From Lachnospiraceae bacterium (GTDB taxonomy: Bacteria; Bacillota; Clostridia; Lachnospirales; Lachnospiraceae), in contig JAFSWJ010000201.1 of assembly GCA_017444545.1 (NCBI GenBank), positions 1 through 6,380 of the forward strand: a stretch of DNA of 6,380 bases, in the 5' to 3' direction. Below, piece after piece: positions 1-6,271 of this stretch. Below the pieces are notes generated by a model. The model was not told where the DNA came from. It searched no databases and saw only the letters and a list, made by a program, of their open reading frames with translations. The translations under genes and the position numbers were made by a program. How positions within the stretch are numbered: the stretch's first letter is position 1; the number at the start of each line of letters is the position of its first letter.

Positions 1-1
1 C

Positions 2-2500
2 GAGGTCCGCATCAAACAGATAATCATCAATCTCCTGAACAATGCGATCAAGTATACAAAGGAAGGCCAGGTCGGACTGAGGGTTGAAAGCAGGGATGAC
101 GGAGAGGATACAGTGGAGCTTGTCATCTCGGTTTACGATACCGGCATGGGCATCAAAAAAGAAGACATGCCCTATCTCTTTGATGCCTTCAAGAGAGTGG
201 ATGAGGGAAAGAACAGGCATATCGAGGGAACCGGACTGGGCCTGAGCATAGTGAAGCAGCTGATAGAACTCATGGAAGGTACAATCACGGTCAACAGTAT
301 CTATGGCGAGGGATCGACATTTACATTTACGATAAAGCAGAAAGTCACCGACCATACCTTCGTCGGAGAGCTGAACATTCATAACCAGCAGTCTGTCAGG
401 AGAAATGCTTATGAAAGCAGCTTCATGGCGCCTGAGGCCAGGATCCTCATAGTGGATGACAATGAGATGAACCTGGAGGTGGAAAGGCGCCTGCTTGAAG
501 ATACAGACATGGCCATTGATGTGGCAAAGAGCGGGAAGGAAGCTCTTGAAAGGAGTCTGAAGGTTCACTATGATGCCATCTTCATGGATCACCTGATGCC
601 GGGGATGGACGGTATAGAGTGTCTTGAGTCCATCAGGGAGCAGCCGGGCGGCCTCAACAGAAATACACCGGTCATCGTTCTGACGGCCAATGCCGGAAGC
701 GAGAACAGGGAACTATACAATCAGGCAGGCTTTGACGGATATCTGGTGAAACCTGTTTCCGGTGAGGCTATGGAGGAGATCCTCATACGCCATATATCAA
801 GCGAAAAGGTCATCTTGAGATCCGTGATGATGGGCGAGGATGAGGAGATAAATACCTCAGACAGGTATGCGGAAAAGACGCAGGTCATAGTAACATCCTC
901 GAGCATGTGCGATCTCCCGGATTCCGTGATCAGAAAACTCCATATCCCGATCATCCCCTTTGTCATCAAAACAGAGGATGGCGTTTTCAAGGATGGAGTT
1001 CATATGGATGCGTATGAGCTGATCAGGCATATCGGTGCCGGAAAAGAGGCTGTATCATCGCCTCCCAATGAAAACGACTATACGGAATTTTTTGCGGAGA
1101 TGCTCAAAAAGGCCCATCATCTCATCCATATCTCCATAACCACCAGTATGAGTGATGAGTACAGGATCGCCTGTGAAGCTGCAAAGTCCTTTGACAATGT
1201 CACGGTGATCAACTCCGAGTGCCTGTCCAGTGCAACGGGAATACTGGTACTCATTGCCTGCAAGCTGGTGCAGCAGGGACTGTCTGCAGAGGAGATCGCC
1301 GCGGAACTCAACACGGCAAAAAGACGGCTGAAATGCAGCTTTGTAATAAATACAACCGAGTATATGGCGAAAAGGGGACTGGTTAGTGTCAGACTCCACA
1401 GGATAGCAGAGGCGCTCAATATCCATCCTTCGATATCCATAAAGATGGACAGGACCGGGATCGGCGGAGCGTGGATCGGAAGGACAAAGAGAGCATACAA
1501 AAAATACATAAATGCTGCCCTGCCTCCGGATACCATACCGGATTCGGACGTCGTATTTATTACCTATGTGGACATATCCCCCAATGTACTTGCGTGGATC
1601 GAAGAGGAGATCAAAAAGGCCGCGTATTTCGAGCATGTGGTCTTCCAGCAGGCATCGGCCGCCATATCGTCAAACTGCGGTCCGGGCACATTTGGAATAC
1701 TGTATTTCCTCAAATCCAACAAGTCATATAATATAGCATCCTTCATCGATGATCAGACATTAAAGGAAGAGGTCATGGGAGATGATACGGCAGGATATGA
1801 GGATGATGAGGAGTCTGAAGAGACCGGTGTGGCTGAAGATATGACTGAGGAGATGCCGGGATACGAAGCGGAAGAGGCCTATGAGGAGACCCCGGCTGTT
1901 CCGGAAAGCTCTCAGGAATGGTATACGAAGCTTGACTTCATAGATGCACAGACTGCCATAAAGAACAGCGGCTCGGAAAGTGCGTTCAAGGCGGTTTTGA
2001 AGATATTCTTTGATTCCATCCCGGAAAAGCATGCAGAACTTGAGGAAAGTTTTTCGACCGGGAACTGGGAAAATTACACCATCAAGATCCATGCCCTGAA
2101 GAGTTCCGCAAGGCTTGTGGGAGCAACGGAGCTTGGTGAGAGAGCAGAGAGCCTTGAGATGGCGGGCAAGGAGAATAATACGGATTATATCAGGGAAAAT
2201 CATGCACAGGTCATGGAGGATTATGTGGCCTTCAGGGAAAAACTTGCGCCGGTCTTTGAAGAAGAGGCAGGCAGCAGTGATACTGAAAGCAGCAAACCGG
2301 TGGCAGATGAGTTTTTGATGAAGAGCATATACGAAGAACTTTTGAATGCCGCAGGATCAATGGACAGTGATATGATAGAGGATATCATGAAGGAAGCGGA
2401 TGAGTATGCCATACCGGAATCCGAAAAGGAAAAATTTGCAAAAGTCCGGGAAAAGGCTGACTTGCTTGATTATGACGGTATAATGGAATTGTTGAAGTAA
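2..2500 (+). CDS. Hybrid histidine kinase with DegV and HPt domains (5' partial)
   Basis: The frame is open from the window edge (first full codon at nt 2), so the N-terminal sensor and the dimerisation/His domain lie outside. Domains in order: HATPase with N box (nt 14-64, NLLNNAIKYTKEG), G1 DTGMGI (nt 137) and G2 GTGLGL (nt 227); receiver (about nt 437-802) with the acidic pair at nt 455-460, phospho-acceptor Asp at nt 587-589 (MDHLMPGMDG) and Lys of LVKP at nt 749-751; a full-length DegV fold (about nt 881-1717, ~279 residues) with VTSSSMCDLP, SSPPN, ITTSMSDEY, GRTKRA and NCGPGTFG; an acidic linker (about nt 1762-1918); HPt (about nt 1921-2265) with its His at nt 2090-2092 (IHALKSSARLVGA); and a 64-residue helical tail. 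A GTG at nt 113 is only an internal codon. Kinase, receiver and HPt functions are secure by motif. DegV proteins bind fatty acids (FakB type), but its role here is inferred. The HPt probably passes phosphate to the receiver protein at the operon end. Confidence 0.93.
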   Translation, partial: EVRIKQIIINLLNNAIKYTKEGQVGLRVESRDDGEDTVELVISVYDTGMGIKKEDMPYLFDAFKRVDEGKNRHIEGTGLGLSIVKQLIELMEGTITVNSIYGEGSTFTFTIKQKVTDHTFVGELNIHNQQSVRRNAYESSFMAPEARILIVDDNEMNLEVERRLLEDTDMAIDVAKSGKEALERSLKVHYDAIFMDHLMPGMDGIECLESIREQPGGLNRNTPVIVLTANAGSENRELYNQAGFDGYLVKPVSGEAMEEILIRHISSEKVILRSVMMGEDEEINTSDRYAEKTQVIVTSSSMCDLPDSVIRKLHIPIIPFVIKTEDGVFKDGVHMDAYELIRHIGAGKEAVSSPPNENDYTEFFAEMLKKAHHLIHISITTSMSDEYRIACEAAKSFDNVTVINSECLSSATGILVLIACKLVQQGLSAEEIAAELNTAKRRLKCSFVINTTEYMAKRGLVSVRLHRIAEALNIHPSISIKMDRTGIGGAWIGRTKRAYKKYINAALPPDTIPDSDVVFITYVDISPNVLAWIEEEIKKAAYFEHVVFQQASAAISSNCGPGTFGILYFLKSNKSYNIASFIDDQTLKEEVMGDDTAGYEDDEESEETGVAEDMTEEMPGYEAEEAYEETPAVPESSQEWYTKLDFIDAQTAIKNSGSESAFKAVLKIFFDSIPEKHAELEESFSTGNWENYTIKIHALKSSARLVGATELGERAESLEMAGKENNTDYIRENHAQVMEDYVAFREKLAPVFEEEAGSSDTESSKPVADEFLMKSIYEELLNAAGSMDSDMIEDIMKEADEYAIPESEKEKFAKVREKADLLDYDGIMELLK
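881..1717 (+). other. DegV (FakB-like lipid-binding) domain embedded in the kinase
   Basis: This stretch aligns by eye with a complete DegV protein from its first strand to the closing GPG motif. It has the TDS-ADLP-like opening (VTSSSMCDLP), the FxDGVxMD segment (FKDGVHMDAYE), the TSQPS-equivalent SSPPN, the ISSxxSGTY-equivalent ITTSMSDEY, the LxxxxEYxxxxGR-like region (INTTEYMAKRG), the LNIxPxI segment (LNIHPSISI), GRTKRAYKK, and GPGTFGILYF. Known DegV/FakB proteins bind a single fatty acid and present it to the kinase FakA; they are normally stand-alone proteins of about 280 residues. Two usual residues differ: the Asp of TDS is Ser (nt 896-898) and the His before the GPG motif is Asn (nt 1673-1675). 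Fold assignment is firm; ligand binding is not demonstrated. Confidence 0.88.
1790..1891 (+). repeat. Imperfect 12-residue repeat in the acidic linker
   Basis: Two 12-codon units, nt 1790-1825 (AGYEDDEESEET) and nt 1856-1891 (PGYEAEEAYEET), share GYE, a central acidic run and terminal EET. They lie within a Glu/Asp-rich, probably disordered linker between the DegV and HPt domains. The DNA is more diverged than the protein, so this is either an old duplication or convergent low-complexity sequence. Confidence 0.5.
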
Positions 2501-2505
2501 GCACA

Positions 2506-2511
2506 GGGAGG
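2506..2511 (+). promoter_or_regulatory. Ribosome binding site of the 72-residue gene
   Basis: GGGAGG lies 7 bases before the ATG at 2519, in the short gap after the kinase stop. A strong, well-spaced site in a gap this small is the main reason to accept the small ORF as a real gene. Confidence 0.75.
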
Positions 2512-2518
2512 AAAGAAT

Positions 2519-2737
2519 ATGGATGCGGCTGTTTCTGAAAAGATCAAAAAACTGTTGAGAAGGGAGCTTCGGTATACATCAACGAATCTGGCTTTCAATA
2601 TGATGATATCCAAGATGCAGAAAAAGCTGGATGCGGATCCTGCGGCCATGGATGACTGCATGAAGGAGATGGAGATGTTTCTTGGAAAGTATCCCATTGT
2701 TGCAAAGGTCGATCTGGCAAATATTGCTGCGCTTTGA
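2519..2737 (+). CDS. Small helical protein of unknown function (72 aa)
   Basis: I do not recognise this protein. It starts 18 bases after the kinase stop and has a good ribosome binding site. The sequence is soluble and probably almost entirely helical: a basic N-terminal helix (SEKIKKLLRRELRY), a Met-rich middle (FNMMISKMQKK), a second amphipathic helix with DDCMKEMEMFLGKYP, and a short hydrophobic C-terminus. There is no signal peptide, membrane segment, zinc motif or helix-turn-helix that I can see. Its place between a hybrid kinase and a conserved unknown protein suggests an accessory or adaptor role in the same pathway, but that is guilt by association only. Codon use matches its neighbours, and the opposite-strand ORFs across it lack comparable start signals. 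Confidence 0.72.
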   Translation: MDAAVSEKIKKLLRRELRYTSTNLAFNMMISKMQKKLDADPAAMDDCMKEMEMFLGKYPIVAKVDLANIAAL

Positions 2738-2753
2738 CCGGGAATGTTTGGAT

Positions 2754-2760
2754 AGGAGGT
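2754..2760 (+). promoter_or_regulatory. Ribosome binding site of the 321-residue gene
   Basis: AGGAGGT, a near-perfect complement to the 16S 3' end, sits 7 bases before the ATG at 2768. It fixes the start of the downstream gene and predicts efficient translation independent of the gene before it. Confidence 0.85.
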
Positions 2761-2767
2761 GAAATAA

Positions 2768-3733
2768 ATGCTGAAGACACTTGAAGAAACCATTTCATTG
2801 ATAGAGGAGGGAAGAATACTGCATATCGCTGCGGATGAGTCCCTGCTTGAAAAACTTCCGAAGGGAAAATGGATAGGTGGTACAACGCCGTATTTCATGA
2901 GCGAGGATGGCGGCATCTTCACAAAGGAAAAGCTTTTTGTAAATGAGATAGATATGGCCGAAGAGATCAGGACAGCGGTTTACGGAAAGTATAATATATT
3001 TCAGATCGTCGAGGAGTGCTATGATAACGGCCTGACGTTGATGATAATACCCTATGGTTCGGAGGTCGCAGTCAAATATGCAAAGGAGGCTCCGGACGTT
3101 GAAGAGCTGCTCATGCATCCGGTGGCAGGCTGGATATCCGGCTTTGATCTGGATACCGAGAGTGTGGCAAAGGCATATGACGGGCTGACCGGACAGTCGT
3201 ATACGGACAAGGCTGTGGTAATGTATATAAGGCTTCCTGAAGGCAAGAGCGCCATGGTCAACATGATAAACATTTTTACAGACGACAAGACGGATCCGGT
3301 CATCAGGTTTTTGGATAATGACCTAAGTGTGACGAAATGCACCGTGAACGGTCAGGAGGTGAACTTTGCGGAGTATATCAAAAAGAAGAACATAGATACA
3401 AGGATGCCGCTGGTTGCTGATCACAACGGCTCCTATATCAATACATCCATAAAGGAAGTCCTTGAAGAAAAGGTTGATTTCTATGCACCGGTATTCAAAA
3501 ACATAGATTACCGGTTTGCGGTCAATGTAAAGGATTATGCTGAGGAATTCAGCAGGAGGATCGGTGAAGCGGGAGCAAAGAATCCCGTCGTTTCCTGCAA
3601 CTGTATATTGAACTACCAGTTCGGTGACCTGAACGGAAAAAAGATACCTCCGTATGTGGGACCCGTAACCTTTGGTGAGGTAGCCTACCAGCTGCTGAAC
3701 CAGACTTTGGTATATTTCGAGATCCTGGGGTAA
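2768..3733 (+). CDS. Conserved protein of unknown function, possible FIST_C-like C-terminus (321 aa)
   Basis: A soluble protein with no signal peptide or membrane segment, starting 30 bases after the small gene. The N-terminal part (residues 1-60) has LEETISLIEEGRILHIAADE followed by GKWIGGTTPYFM, a signature I associate with an uncharacterised family also seen in Proteobacteria, possibly annotated as DUF6976 (from memory, unverified). The middle contains MIIPYGSE and HPVAGWISGFDLD. The C-terminus (NPVVSCNCILNYQFGD, then GPVTFGEVAYQLLNQT) resembles the end of FIST_C domains, in which a Cys-containing strand is followed by a GE motif; FIST proteins are proposed sensors of small ligands such as amino acids. 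That likeness is visual only. The position directly before an amino-acid symporter, with only 4 bases between them, fits a sensing or regulatory role. No catalytic residues can be named. Confidence 0.85.
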   Translation: MLKTLEETISLIEEGRILHIAADESLLEKLPKGKWIGGTTPYFMSEDGGIFTKEKLFVNEIDMAEEIRTAVYGKYNIFQIVEECYDNGLTLMIIPYGSEVAVKYAKEAPDVEELLMHPVAGWISGFDLDTESVAKAYDGLTGQSYTDKAVVMYIRLPEGKSAMVNMINIFTDDKTDPVIRFLDNDLSVTKCTVNGQEVNFAEYIKKKNIDTRMPLVADHNGSYINTSIKEVLEEKVDFYAPVFKNIDYRFAVNVKDYAEEFSRRIGEAGAKNPVVSCNCILNYQFGDLNGKKIPPYVGPVTFGEVAYQLLNQTLVYFEILG

Positions 3734-3737
3734 AAAA

Positions 3738-5261
3738 ATGGAAACTGTCATAAGGGTCAATGATGCGATAAACGGATTTGCCTGGGGAACCTTTGGCATA
3801 GTCCTCCTGCTTGGAACGGGTCTTGTATGTACCGTGATCACAGGCTTTTTTCAGATCACGCATGTAAAGCACTGGTTTTCCAAAACCTTTGGAGTCATCC
3901 GGGAGGAAGGCAGGATAATAAATGATGCCGGAGCCCTGTCGCAGTTCCGGGCATTCTGCACGGCACTTTGTGCAACCATCGGAACAGGAAACATAGCCGG
4001 AGTTTCCACCGCCATCTGCGTAGGAGGTCCGGGAGCAGTCCTTTGGATGTGGGTTGCGGCCTTTTTCGGCATGATGGTAAAGTATGCGGAAAATGTCCTG
4101 GGTCTTTATTACAGGCGGCGGAATTCGGAAGGTGCATGGTCAGGCGGTCCCATGTATTATCTGCAGGACGGTCTGGGGTCGATAAAGCATTGCAGAGAGC
4201 TGGGAAAGGTGCTGGGAGTTCTGTTTTGTATATTCACGGTTCTGGCATCCTTTGGTATCGGAAACATGGGACAGATCAACAAGATCACCATCAATTTTGA
4301 GTCCACCTTTTTTTCGGGTGTAAGTCATGATCTGTTTTTGGGTGCTCCGAAGGTCAACTGGCTAATAGGAGTTCTGCTCATGCTCACCGCGTCCGTTATC
4401 ATACTGGGGGGATTCAGGAGACTGGCAGCGGTCTCGGAAAAACTGATACCTTTTATGTCTGTGGTATATATCGTGGGATGTGTTATCATGATATTGTTGC
4501 GTGTGTCATCACTGCCCCGTATCTTTTCATCGATCTTCAGGTTTGCGCTCGGTCCTGATGCGGTAAAGGGAGGTATAGCCGGAACAGCAGTGCAGGCAGC
4601 CTTCAATACCATCAAGAACGGATGCAAAAGAGGCGTTTTTTCAAATGAAGCAGGTCTTGGATCCTCGGTCATGGTCCACAGCAACAGCTGTGTCAGGGAG
4701 CCGGTCAGACAGGGCCTTTGGGGTATCGCCGAGGTGTTTCTCGATACCATGGTTATATGCACCCTGACGGCACTGGTGGTTCTGGGATCGGGGGCCATCG
4801 ATCTGGATACGGGTCTTGCAGTGGAAGGTGTGAATGATGCCACGCTTGTGGCACAGGCCTTTGGATCGGTTCTGGGCAAGCCCGGAGAGTGGTTTGTGGT
4901 GACGGCGATCGCGCTGTTTGCTTTTACCACGGTTCTGGGGTGGTCTTATTATGGAGCAAAGGTTACGGAGTATCTTTTGGGTGTGACCTGCGGAAGGATA
5001 TACAGGCTTGTGTTCATAGGACTCATCGTTTTCGGAGCAGTCATGGAATCAAACCTGGCCTGGGATATTTCCGATACCTTCAACGGACTGATGATGATAC
5101 CGAATCTGATAGGAGTCCTGGTGCATATACCTTTGCTGATCAGACTGACACGCAACTATACGGACCGCAGGATACGGGGAAAGGATGTGAAACCGATCCT
5201 CTCCTTTGATCCGGATATACAGCGGGATGCCGAGGCGGCAGTGGCAAAGGGAATGGATTGA
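3738..5261 (+). CDS. Sodium:alanine/glycine symporter, AGCS family (507 aa)
   Basis: A polytopic inner-membrane carrier importing a neutral amino acid (usually alanine or glycine) with Na+. Family signatures are clear: LSQFRAFCTALCATIGTGNIAG near residue 75, then GGPGAVLWMWVAAFFGMMVKYAENVLG, GGPMYYLQDGLG, the hallmark KRGVFSNEAGLGSSVM mid-protein, and ALFAFTTVLGWSYYGAK in a late helix. About ten to eleven hydrophobic segments are visible. The length is slightly above the usual 450-500 residues because of a hydrophilic C-terminal tail (RIRGKDVKPILSFDPD onward). The ATG lies 4 bases after the previous stop, and its Shine-Dalgarno (TGGGG, about nt 3726-3730) is weak and overlaps the end of that gene, which points to translational coupling. 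Family is certain; the exact substrate cannot be read from sequence. The long antisense frames over this gene are shadows. Confidence 0.96.
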   Translation: METVIRVNDAINGFAWGTFGIVLLLGTGLVCTVITGFFQITHVKHWFSKTFGVIREEGRIINDAGALSQFRAFCTALCATIGTGNIAGVSTAICVGGPGAVLWMWVAAFFGMMVKYAENVLGLYYRRRNSEGAWSGGPMYYLQDGLGSIKHCRELGKVLGVLFCIFTVLASFGIGNMGQINKITINFESTFFSGVSHDLFLGAPKVNWLIGVLLMLTASVIILGGFRRLAAVSEKLIPFMSVVYIVGCVIMILLRVSSLPRIFSSIFRFALGPDAVKGGIAGTAVQAAFNTIKNGCKRGVFSNEAGLGSSVMVHSNSCVREPVRQGLWGIAEVFLDTMVICTLTALVVLGSGAIDLDTGLAVEGVNDATLVAQAFGSVLGKPGEWFVVTAIALFAFTTVLGWSYYGAKVTEYLLGVTCGRIYRLVFIGLIVFGAVMESNLAWDISDTFNGLMMIPNLIGVLVHIPLLIRLTRNYTDRRIRGKDVKPILSFDPDIQRDAEAAVAKGMD

Positions 5262-5268
5262 TTTTTTT

Positions 5269-5274
5269 GGAGGA
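5269..5274 (+). promoter_or_regulatory. Ribosome binding site fixing the response regulator start
   Basis: GGAGGA lies 7 bases before the ATG at 5281. The same frame is open back to an ATG at 5206, but that start lies inside the symporter gene and would add 25 unnatural residues (MIRIYSGMPRRQ...). This site therefore decides the start at 5281. Confidence 0.88.
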
Positions 5275-5280
5275 AGAAAA

Positions 5281-6063
5281 ATGAGCCAGACAAACAAGAG
5301 TCTTGTGATCGTTGTGCTTCAGTACAGCGTAGTAGTCAAGGGAATCGAACGAAAGCTGACTGATGCGGGCTACGATGTTGCGATCCTTGCGGATGAGTAC
5401 AATAAGATACGGGATCTTTCGAGCACAACGGATCTCTTTCTCCTGTATCTGCCAAATGACTTAGCCGACAAGGTGGACAAGCTTGAGGAGATAAAGATGA
5501 TCTGTGATAAGATCAAAAAGAACGGGAGAAATCTGCTGGTGATCGGTGAGGAGAAAGATCGTGATAAGCTGCTTGCAAGACTTCCGGTCCTGGTGGAATA
5601 CATCTGGGTCAACAGACCGATAGAGATGGAATCCCTGGGTCCTGCCATAGAGGATGCCATAGCAGAGAAAAAGCCCTCCACGGAAAAAAAGAGAATATTG
5701 ATCGTTGATGATGATCCCTCCTATGCAAAGATGGTGAAGGAGTGGATCAAGGATAAATACAAGGTGGATATAGTCACTGCCGGGATGCAGGCCATCACCT
5801 TCCTGCTGAAGGTAAAGGAAGATGAAAAGGTAGATCTGATCCTGCTTGATTATGAAATGCCGGTGGTTGACGGACCGCAGGTTCTGCAGATGCTCCGTCA
5901 GGAGGATGCCACGTCAAAGATCCCTGTCATCTTTCTCACCGGAGTCGGAACAAAGGAGGCGGTATCCCGGGTCATGAGCCTGAAGCCTGACGGCTATGTG
6001 CTCAAATCCACAACCAGAGACAATCTCCTGAACTACCTTCAAAGCAAGCTGAAGAAGGGATGA
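5281..6063 (+). CDS. Response regulator: degenerate receiver plus active receiver, no output domain (260 aa)
   Basis: The C-terminal half (about residues 138-260) is an intact receiver: acidic cluster VDDDP (Asp143-145), phospho-acceptor Asp190 in LLDYEMPVVDGP, Thr220 in FLTGVG, and Lys242 in YVLKST. The usual Pro after the Lys is missing. The N-terminal half (about residues 6-130) shows the same alternating strand/helix rhythm but without the chemistry: VVLQYS replaces the acidic pair, FLLYLPND lacks the acceptor Asp, and WVNRPIE replaces the Lys-Pro. It therefore looks like a pseudo-receiver. No HTH, GGDEF, HD or other output domain follows; the protein ends at LKKG. It starts 19 bases after the symporter stop. 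It is the best candidate to accept phosphate from the kinase HPt, and would act by protein-protein contact. That partnership is inferred from gene order. Confidence 0.92.
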   Translation: MSQTNKSLVIVVLQYSVVVKGIERKLTDAGYDVAILADEYNKIRDLSSTTDLFLLYLPNDLADKVDKLEEIKMICDKIKKNGRNLLVIGEEKDRDKLLARLPVLVEYIWVNRPIEMESLGPAIEDAIAEKKPSTEKKRILIVDDDPSYAKMVKEWIKDKYKVDIVTAGMQAITFLLKVKEDEKVDLILLDYEMPVVDGPQVLQMLRQEDATSKIPVIFLTGVGTKEAVSRVMSLKPDGYVLKSTTRDNLLNYLQSKLKKG

Positions 6064-6103
6064 TGGGAGGGCTCTGAAGTGTTTGCATCGATTTCGGATG
6101 TGC

Positions 6104-6133
6104 TTGACAGGTGTTGACTGACGATAGTATAAT
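6104..6133 (+). promoter_or_regulatory. Sigma-A-type promoter of the tRNA-Met gene
   Basis: An exact -35 TTGACA (6104-6109) and an exact -10 TATAAT (6128-6133) are separated by 18 bases, giving an expected start near 6140 and a 47-base leader before the tRNA. A second TTGACT at 6114-6119 is only 8 bases from the -10 and is not a usable -35. Such a consensus promoter is typical of stable RNA genes. Confidence 0.85.
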
Positions 6134-6186
6134 AAACAAGTTGTTTTGATGAATGTTCAGCGTGTTTTCGATGAACAAAAAAACGT

Positions 6187-6260
6187 GGCGAGATAGCTCA
6201 GCTGGCTAGAGCACACGGTTCATACCCGTGGTGTCGAGGGTTCGAGTCCCCCTCTCGCTA
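6187..6260 (+). tRNA. tRNA-Met (CAT), elongator
   Basis: The 74-base gene folds as a cloverleaf: acceptor GGCGAGA with TCTCGCT (a G-T pair at position 1-72), D stem GCTC/GAGC, anticodon stem CACGG/CCGTG with loop TTCATAC (anticodon CAT at 6221-6223), a five-base variable loop GTGTC, T stem GAGGG/CCCCC with loop TTCGAGT, and discriminator A. CCA is not encoded, so it must be added by the CCA-adding enzyme. The anticodon arm closely matches the elongator tRNA-Met of Bacillus as I recall it. An initiator is unlikely because the end is paired and the anticodon stem lacks three consecutive G-C pairs next to the loop. tRNA-Ile2 (lysidine-modified CAT) is the remaining alternative. The T stem carries one A-C mismatch (second pair). 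Confidence 0.95.
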
Positions 6261-6271
6261 TTTTGAAGATC

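Noticed and set aside
1055..1636. 193-codon ORF on the - strand
   Set aside because: It is antisense to the DegV domain, Cys/Arg-rich in composition, and resembles no family; it is a shadow of the kinase gene.
113..2500. GTG at 113 as the kinase start
   Set aside because: The frame is open to the window edge and the upstream codons encode the N box of the HATPase domain, so 113 is internal.
3323..3841. 172-codon ORF on the - strand
   Set aside because: It straddles the junction of two real + strand genes and shows no protein-like motif.
4325..4930. 201-codon ORF on the - strand
   Set aside because: It lies entirely opposite the well-supported symporter and has shadow composition (Ser/Thr/Pro-rich).
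5206..5280. Upstream ATG at 5206 as the response regulator start
   Set aside because: It lies inside the symporter gene, lacks a good ribosome binding site, and adds residues that do not look like a receiver; the ATG at 5281 has GGAGGA at ideal spacing.
6114..6119. TTGACT as an alternative -35
   Set aside because: It is only 8 bases from the TATAAT box, far below functional spacing; TTGACA at 6104 is spaced by 18.
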